This document shows positions 57,412-64,000 of a stretch of 64,000 nucleotides of DNA, piece after piece; position 1 is the first letter of the stretch, and every line of letters begins with the position of its first letter. The DNA lies in contig NZ_CAJHCR010000001.1 in NCBI RefSeq assembly GCF_904848585.1, positions 372,001 through 436,000 on the forward strand, given 5' to 3'. A program made the translations under genes and the position numbers. Source of the DNA: Paraburkholderia kirstenboschensis. Its GTDB lineage: Bacteria; Pseudomonadota; Gammaproteobacteria; Burkholderiales; Burkholderiaceae. A model generated the notes under the pieces. It saw only the letters and a program-made list of their open reading frames with translations, searched no databases and had not been told where the DNA came from.

Positions 57412-57458
57412 AAACGGCGTAAACACTGTATATTTATACAGGTGTTTTGCGCCGTTTT
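57412..57458 (+). terminator. Large hairpin terminator after lrp
   Basis: Nested arms AAACGGCG...CGCCGTTT and AAACACTGTATA-TT-TATACAGGTGTTT with one bulge, followed by TTTTTC. It ends 20 bases before the next start codon. Confidence 0.8.
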
Positions 57459-57478
57459 TCGTTCGTCTCTCGCTAGCC

Positions 57479-58624
57479 GTGACCAAACCTGATAACCCTT
57501 CCGCCCGCGAGTTTCCAATCGCACCGCCAGCGCCTCGCAAAGGGCGCGGTGCAGTAACGAATTTGCAGGGCCGCTATGAAGTCGACCACCGCGAAGCGGT
57601 AGACGACGGCTGGCTGGCAATCCCAGACGAAGAGGGAGGTCCGAAGGTTCTGCGCACGCAGGTTTTCGAGGAAAGGGCGAAGAGCATCCTCACGCGCAAT
57701 AGCTCGCCGGATATTCCGTTCGGCGTGTCGCTGAATCCGTACCGTGGTTGCGAGCACGGGTGTATCTATTGTTTCGCGCGGCCCACGCATAGCTATCTGG
57801 GGCTCTCGCCAGGACTCGACTTCGAAAGCCGGATCTATGCGAAGGTCAATGCGCCTGAATTGCTGGAGCGCGAACTCTCAACGAAATCCTATGAGCCCGA
57901 GCCCATCGCACTCGGCGTTAATACCGACGCCTGGCAACCCGCGGAACGCGATTGGCGGCTCACGCGGCGCGTGGTCGAGGTGCTCAGCGAGCGCAATCAT
58001 CCGTTTGCAGCCATCACGAAGTCGTCGCTGATCGAGCGCGATCTGGATCTGCTGGCGCCCATGGCGGCTCGTGGCCAGTTCATGGCAGCCATCACGATCA
58101 CTACGCTAGACGCCGATATTGCCCGTACGCTGGAGCCGCGCGCGGCTGCGCCGTCGCGACGGCTTCGCACCATCCGCACATTGAGCGAGGCCGGCATTCC
58201 GGTCGGCGTGAGCATTGCGCCCGTCATTCCGTTTGTCACCGAGCCCGACATGGAGCGCGTGCTCGAGGCGTGCGCGGAAGCCGGCGCCTGCAATGCGAGT
58301 TATATCGTGCTCCGGTTACCGTGGGAGGTCGCGCCGCTTTTCAAAGACTGGCTTGCCGCGCATTTTCCCGACCGCGCTGAGCGGGTCATGGCGCGCGTGC
58401 GCGATATGCGCGGCGGTAAAGACTACGACTCGTCTTTTTCTGCCCGCATGAAGGGCGAAGGTTTATGGGCCGATCTGCTCAAGCAGCGTTTCCAGAAAGC
58501 GGTGCGCCGTTTAGGGCTGAACCAGCGCGACCGGGGCATTCTGGATATGTCGCACTTCCGGCGAAACGAGGCGCAGCGCGTTCCGGCGGCGATTCCGGAC
58601 AATCCGCAACTCGATCTTTTCTAG
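57479..58624 (+). CDS. PA0069-family radical SAM protein
   Basis: 381 residues from GTG 57479. The radical SAM cluster motif is CEHGCIYC (C-x3-C-x2-C) near residue 92 in NPYRGCEHGCIYCFARPTH, the family signature. Further blocks are ERDWRLTRRVVEVLSE, TTLDADIARTLEPRAAAPSRR and VSIAPVIPFVTEPDME. It resembles the spore photoproduct lyase-like group; the reaction is unknown. The first about 75 residues are variable. Confidence 0.88.
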   Translation: MTKPDNPSAREFPIAPPAPRKGRGAVTNLQGRYEVDHREAVDDGWLAIPDEEGGPKVLRTQVFEERAKSILTRNSSPDIPFGVSLNPYRGCEHGCIYCFARPTHSYLGLSPGLDFESRIYAKVNAPELLERELSTKSYEPEPIALGVNTDAWQPAERDWRLTRRVVEVLSERNHPFAAITKSSLIERDLDLLAPMAARGQFMAAITITTLDADIARTLEPRAAAPSRRLRTIRTLSEAGIPVGVSIAPVIPFVTEPDMERVLEACAEAGACNASYIVLRLPWEVAPLFKDWLAAHFPDRAERVMARVRDMRGGKDYDSSFSARMKGEGLWADLLKQRFQKAVRRLGLNQRDRGILDMSHFRRNEAQRVPAAIPDNPQLDLF

Positions 58625-58646
58625 CAAATTGCGCGGCGCGCCGCAG

Positions 58647-59114
58647 TTATTGCGAAAGCGCTTTGGCCGCCTGCACTTGCCCCTCGAAGTAGGTCTGGAA
58701 GGAAATGGCGAGACCGGTCATCAACAGGAAGGCCCCGATCAGCAGCGAAAAGATCACCACAAAGATTACGGTCCAGCCGGAGCGGCTGGTGCGCTGCGTG
58801 TGCGCGTTGAACTGCCTGTCCCACTTTTCGTCGGGGCGCAGGCCGTAGACGATCGCGGCAAGGAATGCAGCCAGAAGCGAAACGGCGCCAGGAAACGCCA
58901 GGACCCAGCCGAGCATTGAAGTGCGTTCGCTGGCTACCAGCAGCATCGCGCCAGGAATGCCGATCAGCGTGCCGATCACATGAGCCCAGCCGTAAATGTC
59001 GCGCGGTCCGTACAGGTAAAAGCGATGCGCGCCGAGGGTGCCCAGGAAAAATGCCAGTGCGGCAGTGATGGTTTTGGATCGAAAGTAAGTCGAGGTCGAA
59101 ACAGGCTTGGACAT
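58647..59114 (-). CDS. TM2-domain membrane protein
   Basis: 155 residues from ATG 59114. The TM2 core is SKTITAALAFFLGTLGAHRFYLYG with following helices, four hydrophobic segments in all. TM2 proteins are small integral membrane proteins of unknown function. The 240 bases upstream (59115-59354) hold no recognised gene. Confidence 0.82.
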   Translation of the reverse strand: MSKPVSTSTYFRSKTITAALAFFLGTLGAHRFYLYGPRDIYGWAHVIGTLIGIPGAMLLVASERTSMLGWVLAFPGAVSLLAAFLAAIVYGLRPDEKWDRQFNAHTQRTSRSGWTVIFVVIFSLLIGAFLLMTGLAISFQTYFEGQVQAAKALSQ

Positions 59115-59354
59115 GTAGGCGAGGGCAGAGTAACGGGCGGTCAGTAACGCGGGCCGAAGAGTGTGGCCAAGGGCGCGGCGCACCGTTGCCGCGGACCGTC
59201 GCGCATTCTACGCCGCTCGCATGCGACCGGTCACGCGGCGTACGGCCTCAGGGAGCGCGGGCGCGTTGCCCTCTGCCTTGTTGGCTCCTATGTTGGGGGC
59301 ACTGCCGGGTCGGATCGACTGCTGGCCTGAAATGCGCAGCGGCCGAACGGGCGT

Positions 59355-60524
59355 TCAAGGCGCAGAGTAAGTGACGCGATAGATAGCGCCGGCGTAGTCG
59401 TCGCTGATAAGCAGTGACCCGTCGGGCAGCGGCAGCACATCGGCCGGGCGACCCCAGACGGTTTCTCCCGGCTGCAGCCATCCCTCGGCGAACACTTCCT
59501 GACGCGCATGGCTGCCGTCCGGCTCCGTGACGACGCGCACCACACGGTAGCCGGACTTCTTGCTTCGATTCCAGGAGCCGTGCTCGGCGACGAAAATGTT
59601 GGCGCGGTAGTCGGGCGGGAACATGGAACCGCTATAGAAACGCATGCCGAGCGCGGCGACGTGCGCACCTAGCTTGGCGACGGGCGGCGTGAACGCGCTG
59701 CATGGGTGGCCCTCGCCGAATTCCGGGTCGGGTATGACGCCGGCGTGGCAGTACGGAAAGCCGAAGTCCATGCCGACGCGCGGGGCGCGGTTGAGTTCGT
59801 CATCGGGTGCGTCGTCGCCCAGCAGGTCGCGGCCGTTATCGGTGAACCAAAGTTCGTGCGTCGCCGGATGCCAGGCAAAACCGACCGTATTGCGCACGCC
59901 GCGCGCCATGACTTCGTAGTGGCTGCCGTCAGGGTCCATGCGGCCGATCATCGCGTAGCGGTCGCGGTCTTTCGCGCAGACGTTGCAGGGCGCGCCTTGC
60001 GGCACGTAAAGCTTGCCGTCCGGTCCGAAAGCAATGAATTTTGCGCCATGATGAGTCTCGCCCGGCAGTTTGTCCGTCACCACGACTGGCTTGGGCGGCG
60101 CATTGAGGCGCGTGTCTATCGAGTCGAAGCGTAAAATCTTCGACACCGCGGAGACGTACAGCGCACCGTTGTGCCAGGCCACGCCGACCGGAGCCTCCAG
60201 GCCCGAGGCCACTACATGGCGCCCGGCGGCGTGTCCGTCCCGCAACTGGAGCGCGTACACGTGGCCGTCGAGACTGCCTATATATAGAACGCCAGTTGGC
60301 GACAACGTCATGGCGCGCGCACTCGGCACGGCGTCCGACAAAACCTCTATGCGAAAGCCGGCCGGAAGCTTGATGCGTTCGACGGGCGGTGCGGCGAACC
60401 CATTGCAGGCGAAGCAAGCCAGGAGCCCTGCCGCTACGGCGCGAAAACCGCGAGAGAGCGGAGCGTTCGCGATCCGACGGGCGAAAAGGAGGACTACGAG
60501 AGCGGCTCGCGACAGTGATTCCAC
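59355..60524 (-). CDS. PQQ-dependent sugar dehydrogenase-like beta-propeller protein
   Basis: 389 residues from GTG 60524. The N-terminus contains a signal-like segment ending CFACNGFAA (about residue 44). The six-bladed propeller of the soluble aldose/sorbosone dehydrogenase type follows: IKLPAGFRIEVLSD, GSLDGHVYALQ, FGPDGKLYVPQGAPCNVC, GVRNTVGFAWHPATHELWFTDNGRD and FVAEHGSWNR. Periplasmic oxidation of sugars with PQQ is likely; the substrate is unknown. Confidence 0.85.
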   Translation of the reverse strand: MESLSRAALVVLLFARRIANAPLSRGFRAVAAGLLACFACNGFAAPPVERIKLPAGFRIEVLSDAVPSARAMTLSPTGVLYIGSLDGHVYALQLRDGHAAGRHVVASGLEAPVGVAWHNGALYVSAVSKILRFDSIDTRLNAPPKPVVVTDKLPGETHHGAKFIAFGPDGKLYVPQGAPCNVCAKDRDRYAMIGRMDPDGSHYEVMARGVRNTVGFAWHPATHELWFTDNGRDLLGDDAPDDELNRAPRVGMDFGFPYCHAGVIPDPEFGEGHPCSAFTPPVAKLGAHVAALGMRFYSGSMFPPDYRANIFVAEHGSWNRSKKSGYRVVRVVTEPDGSHARQEVFAEGWLQPGETVWGRPADVLPLPDGSLLISDDYAGAIYRVTYSAP

Positions 60525-60622
60525 AGGGCATTCCGTCAGGTTTTTCGGGCGTCTGGGCGCCGTTGGCCGCCCGCGCTGTATGGGCGGCGCAGCCGCGCTG
60601 CTCAGTTTATCCCGGTAAGTGT

Positions 60623-60651
60623 TTGTTATGGCGTCAGTTTCCCGCTATAAT
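60623..60651 (+). promoter_or_regulatory. Sigma-70 promoter of the rpsP operon
   Basis: TTGTTA (60623-60628), 17-base spacer, perfect TATAAT (60646-60651), 46 bases before the rpsP ATG. The best promoter match I see in the window. Confidence 0.8.
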
Positions 60652-60696
60652 CGCGTGTTTCAGTCGTTCCGAACCCCGGTTTTCAAGGATTCTAGT

Positions 60697-60951
60697 ATGG
60701 TCATCATCCGCTTGGCTCGTGGCGGCTCCAAGAAGCGCCCGTTCTACAACATCGTCGCAACCGACTCGCGTAACCGTCGTGACGGCCGCTTCATCGAGCG
60801 CGTTGGCTTTTACAACCCGGTCGCTACGAAGGGCGAAGCCCTGCGTATCGCTCAAGACCGCCTGACGTACTGGCAAGGCGTTGGCGCACAACTGTCGCCG
60901 ACCGTCGAGCGTCTCGTGAAAGAAGCGCAAAAGGCGCAGCCGGCTGCTTAA
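60697..60951 (+). CDS. rpsP: 30S ribosomal protein S16
   Basis: 84 residues from ATG 60697 ([20 protein letters not shown]), with the conserved [11 protein letters not shown]. First gene of rpsP-rimM-trmD-rplS, behind a strong promoter. Confidence 0.97.
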   Translation: MVIIRLARGGSKKRPFYNIVATDSRNRRDGRFIERVGFYNPVATKGEALRIAQDRLTYWQGVGAQLSPTVERLVKEAQKAQPAA

Positions 60952-61071
60952 TGGTAGCTCGCATGCGGATCGTCGTCGGTTTGGCTGGCGGCTCGCGCAA
61001 CTTGCATGAGCAGTCCGATACGCAAGATGTTTTGCCGAAGCAGGCGTCGAAGTTCGTAGTGAGGCTCAATC

Positions 61072-61830
61072 ATGTCCGAGCGTGATTCCGGAAGTTCAGG
61101 TCGCGTAAAGGCCAAAGAGCCGACACAAGAGCTGCCGAAAGGTGCGAGCTCACGTGCAAAGACGTCTGGTCAGGCGCCATTCGGTGCATTCGTCCGCAAG
61201 CCGGTCGAACGGGCCGAAGGCAAGGCGAAAGTCAATGTTGCAAACGCCGGTTCCGAGGCAGCAGCAATGCGCGCGGAAACGGCGGAGAGTTGGCCGGTCG
61301 ACGCAGTGGAGGTCGGCGCAATCGTCGACGCATACGGTCTCAAAGGCTGGGTCAAGGTAGCGGCTCATGCGGATGCCGGCCATGGCGGCGACGCTTTGCT
61401 CAGTGCAAAGCGCTGGTGGCTGATGAAAGGCCGCGAGCGGAAGTCGGCGCCGTCATTGCAGGCGAAAACGCATAGCGACAGTGTGGTGGCCCATCTGGGC
61501 GGCGTCACTGACCGTGATGCGGCGTTGTCACTGCGCGGCTCTCGCGTCTATATCAGCCGCAGCGAATTTCCGGCGCTGGAAGCCGACGAATTCTACTGGG
61601 TCGACCTGCTCGGCCTGGATGTGGTGAACCTTGCCGGCGTCAACTTGGGCAAGGTGGCAGACATGATCGACAACGGTGCGCATTCGGTTTTGCGCGTCGA
61701 ATATGCGGCAGCCGACAAAACCGGCAAGCCGGTCACTGCCGAGCGTTTGATCCCGTTCGTCGGTGTGTTCGTCAAGACGGTCGACCAGGCGGCAAAGCAG
61801 ATCGTCGTCGACTGGGAAGCTGATTATTGA
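61072..61830 (+). CDS. rimM: Ribosome maturation factor RimM with long N-terminal extension
   Basis: 252 residues, against about 170-180 in most bacteria. Residues 1-75 are a basic, low-complexity extension ([17 protein letters not shown]...). The RimM domain starts at [18 protein letters not shown], and the PRC barrel has [17 protein letters not shown]. It assists 30S head assembly by binding S19. Extensions of this kind are usual in Burkholderia. Confidence 0.93.
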   Translation: MSERDSGSSGRVKAKEPTQELPKGASSRAKTSGQAPFGAFVRKPVERAEGKAKVNVANAGSEAAAMRAETAESWPVDAVEVGAIVDAYGLKGWVKVAAHADAGHGGDALLSAKRWWLMKGRERKSAPSLQAKTHSDSVVAHLGGVTDRDAALSLRGSRVYISRSEFPALEADEFYWVDLLGLDVVNLAGVNLGKVADMIDNGAHSVLRVEYAAADKTGKPVTAERLIPFVGVFVKTVDQAAKQIVVDWEADY

Positions 61831-61868
61831 CAGTTCAGCAAATCGAGTTCGCTAAAACGGAGAGAGCG

Positions 61869-62636
61869 ATGCAGTTCGATGTCGTCACGCTCTTTCCCGA
61901 AATGTTTCGTGCACTGACCGACTGGGGCATTACCAGCCGGGCAGCAAAGCAGGAGCGCTATGGGTTGCGCACGTGGAATCCGCGTGATTTCACAACCGAC
62001 AACTACCGCACAATCGACGATCGCCCATACGGCGGCGGCCCCGGCATGGTCATGCTGGCGAAGCCGCTGGAAGATGCGATTGGTGCAGCAAAGGCGGCGC
62101 AGGCGGAGCAGGGCATCGGCGCGCCGCGCGTGGTCATGATGTCGCCGCAAGGCGCCACGTTGAATCACGAGCGTGTCATGAAATTCGCCGCGCAGCCGGG
62201 GCTCATTCTGCTGTGCGGGCGCTACGAAGCGATCGATCAGCGCTTGCTCGACCGCGTTGTCGACGAAGAAGTCAGTCTTGGCGACTTCGTGCTGTCGGGC
62301 GGAGAGTTACCCGCCATGGCCTTGATGGATGCGGTCGTGCGCCAGCTGCCGGGCGTGCTCAATGATTCGCAGTCGGCGGTGCAGGACAGTTTTGTCGACG
62401 TGCTGCTCGATTGTCCGCACTACACGCGTCCCGAGGAATATCAAGGTGTGCGCGTGCCTGATGTGCTGCTTGGCGGCCATCACGCGGAGATCGAAGCGTG
62501 GCGTCGGCGCGAGGCGTTGCGAAACACGTTGCACAAGCGGCCTGACCTGATCGTCAAGGCTAGAAAGAACAAGATGTTGAGCCGTGCCGACGAGGCATGG
62601 CTTGCAAGTCTCGCGAAGGAAGAGCCGAAGGCGTAA
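61869..62636 (+). CDS. trmD: tRNA (guanine-N1)-methyltransferase
   Basis: 255 residues from ATG 61869 ([13 protein letters not shown]); a TTG at 61827 is a longer alternative. SPOUT knot with [21 protein letters not shown] and [15 protein letters not shown]. It methylates G37 of tRNAs to prevent frameshifting. Confidence 0.96.
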   Translation: MQFDVVTLFPEMFRALTDWGITSRAAKQERYGLRTWNPRDFTTDNYRTIDDRPYGGGPGMVMLAKPLEDAIGAAKAAQAEQGIGAPRVVMMSPQGATLNHERVMKFAAQPGLILLCGRYEAIDQRLLDRVVDEEVSLGDFVLSGGELPAMALMDAVVRQLPGVLNDSQSAVQDSFVDVLLDCPHYTRPEEYQGVRVPDVLLGGHHAEIEAWRRREALRNTLHKRPDLIVKARKNKMLSRADEAWLASLAKEEPKA

Positions 62637-62782
62637 AGCCCCGGTCTTTCAAGCGGACACCAGGCGGCGCCGCACATGCGTGTACGGCGCCTGATGTGAA
62701 CCCATCCTCTATCGGGGCCGTAGCCGGGCATTTTCATGCGAGGCAGGTACGAACGCCGACAAGATGGACTTAGGAGTCAGTG

Positions 62783-63169
62783 ATGAATCTGATTGCAAAA
62801 CTCGAGCAGGAAGAAATTGCGCGCGCCCTCGGCGAAAAGACCATTCCCGAATTCGCTCCTGGCGATACGGTGATCGTCAGCGTGAACGTGGTTGAAGGTA
62901 CGCGTAAGCGTGTTCAGGCTTACGAAGGCGTCGTGATCGCCAAGCGTAACCGTGGTCTGAATTCGTCGTTCATCGTCCGTAAGATTTCGTCGGGCGAAGG
63001 CGTCGAGCGTACGTTCCAGACGTACTCGCCGCTGCTGGCAAGCATCGTCGTGAAGCGTCGTGGCGATGTGCGTCGTGCGAAGCTGTACTACCTGCGCGAC
63101 CGTTCGGGCAAGTCGGCTCGAATCAAGGAAAAGCTGGTCTCGAAAGACCGCGCTGCTTCCCAGGCGTAA
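62783..63169 (+). CDS. rplS: 50S ribosomal protein L19
   Basis: 128 residues from ATG 62783. [36 protein letters not shown] and [15 protein letters not shown] are the L19 blocks. Last gene of the operon, 146 bases after trmD. Confidence 0.96.
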   Translation: MNLIAKLEQEEIARALGEKTIPEFAPGDTVIVSVNVVEGTRKRVQAYEGVVIAKRNRGLNSSFIVRKISSGEGVERTFQTYSPLLASIVVKRRGDVRRAKLYYLRDRSGKSARIKEKLVSKDRAASQA

Positions 63170-63180
63170 ATGCTGTAAGA

Positions 63181-63207
63181 AAAAGCACCCCTCGCGGGTG
63201 CTTTTTT
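63181..63207 (+). terminator. rplS terminator
   Basis: AAAAGCACCC-CTCGC-GGGTGCTTTTTT. Confidence 0.9.
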
Positions 63208-63260
63208 GTTTGCCAGGTCAAAATAGCGGCATCGCCTCTACCGCTCATTCGAGAGATCCG

Positions 63261-63977
63261 TTGATCCGCCCCGTCTTTGAACCTGAAACTCTGCCTGTCG
63301 AAGCGACCGGCGCCCACTTGCCGCCAGTACCCGCGGAGCGTCTTACGCCCGATGGTCTGCGCCGCCGTTTCAAGCAGCATCTTTGCTGGACACCCGAGCC
63401 AATCGTCGAGGCGCCGTGGCGCAATACACAGGGCGATCCGCGTGTCGCCTCTGTCTTGGTGCCGCTCGTGATCCGCGCGAATGGCTTGACGGTGCTGCTC
63501 ACGCAGCGCGCCGATCATCTTAACGACCACGCGGGCCAAGTGAGCTTCCCCGGTGGCCGGCAGGAACCGTTCGATGCCGATGCCACAGCAACCGCTTTGC
63601 GCGAAGCGCAGGAAGAAGTGGGCCTTGCGCCGTCGCGCGTGGAAGTGCTGGGCGCGCTGCCCGATTATCTGACCGGCACTGGTTTTCGCGTCACGCCGGT
63701 AATCGGCCTTGTGCATCCGCCGTTCGCATTGAAAGCGGATGCGCTGGAGGTCGCGGAAGTATTCGAAGTGCCGCTCGCATTTCTGATGAACCCGGCGCAT
63801 CACGAAGAGCGCGTGTTCCGGTACGAAGGAGGCGAACGGCGTTTCTTCGCTATGCCGTACCCGCGCGGCGCGTCACTGGAGGCGGCTGAAAAAGACGACG
63901 GCACGGGCAGCCACTATTTCATCTGGGGCGCGACTGCCGCCATGCTGCGCAATTTCTATCGCTTTCTGACGGCTTGA
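63261..63977 (+). CDS. Nudix hydrolase, probable CoA pyrophosphatase
   Basis: 238 residues from TTG 63261, with GAGAG upstream; no in-frame ATG precedes the conserved part. Nudix box GGRQEPFDADATATALREAQEEVG, preceded by the UPF0035 motif LTQRADHLNDHAGQVSFPGG that marks CoA pyrophosphatases (NudL/YeaB). It would cleave CoA to phosphopantetheine and 3',5'-ADP. Confidence 0.9.
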   Translation: MIRPVFEPETLPVEATGAHLPPVPAERLTPDGLRRRFKQHLCWTPEPIVEAPWRNTQGDPRVASVLVPLVIRANGLTVLLTQRADHLNDHAGQVSFPGGRQEPFDADATATALREAQEEVGLAPSRVEVLGALPDYLTGTGFRVTPVIGLVHPPFALKADALEVAEVFEVPLAFLMNPAHHEERVFRYEGGERRFFAMPYPRGASLEAAEKDDGTGSHYFIWGATAAMLRNFYRFLTA

Positions 63978-64000
63978 GGCGAGGCGTCGCTCGGGGTCGT

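Overview
The window is a high-GC, densely coded stretch of a betaproteobacterial chromosome. Gene content and order point to Burkholderiaceae, most likely Paraburkholderia or a close relative. The evidence is the ompA-ubiG-gph-ssrA block beside gyrA, the serC-pheA-hisC-tyrA-aroA-cmk-rpsA-ihfB-lapA-lapB-udg-hldA-hldD-comEA-cysM series, the rpsP-rimM-trmD-rplS operon with a long RimM N-terminus, a soluble FdsGBA-D formate dehydrogenase, and a tmRNA tag reading ANDDTFALAA. Species assignment is inference.

Layout. 1-1284: end of a citrate/tricarballylate-type MFS symporter. 1392-3239: TPR-glycosyltransferase protein. 3330-5210: SmtB/ArsR-type metal sensor with a clear operator and a His-rich CDF zinc exporter. 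5398-7122: FAD aromatic monooxygenase. 7194-13682: NAD-dependent formate dehydrogenase operon (fdsGBA-D) with a divergent one-component regulator. 13794-14500: two small exported proteins. 14501-21233: AT-rich leader followed by a compact peptide-export locus. 21377-21746: ssrA. 21865-24156: gph, ubiG, ompA. 24644-28044: gyrA and a DUF2059 protein. 28343-37156: serine, aromatic and histidine synthesis genes running into cmk, rpsA and ihfB. 37711-42845: LPS assembly factors and heptose/UDP-glucuronate genes. 42922-48709: comEA, cysM, mltB, an HDAC-family deacetylase, an enoyl-CoA hydratase and a lipase. 48951-51440: metNIQ. 51678-55293: etfBA and an acyl-CoA dehydrogenase. 55440-57393: dadA and a divergent Lrp. 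57479-60524: radical SAM protein, TM2 protein and sugar dehydrogenase. 60697-63977: rpsP-rimM-trmD-rplS and a Nudix hydrolase.

The strongest candidate for an undescribed system is 15145-21233. A 41-residue peptide gene (15145-15270) has a Gly-Gly leader and a cationic core starting Cys-Cys. It is followed by an LpxL/HtrB-like acyltransferase-fold protein lacking the usual catalytic acid, a CvaA/HlyD-type adaptor, a CvaB-type ABC transporter with an intact C39 peptidase domain, and a TolC-family outer-membrane protein with a 9-residue-repeat tail. Together they look like a complete type I secretion route for a colicin V-like or RiPP-like peptide, possibly lipid-linked, next to ssrA, a classic island integration site. 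The product and its activity cannot be read from sequence.

Several RNA-level structures also stand out: a 16-bp hairpin that buries the ribosome binding site of comEA, a predicted three-way junction between rpsA and ihfB, a terminator-like hairpin directly before the GTG start of tyrA, and a 12-bp minisatellite of about 16 copies between ihfB and lapA. The rest is conserved core metabolism and translation machinery.
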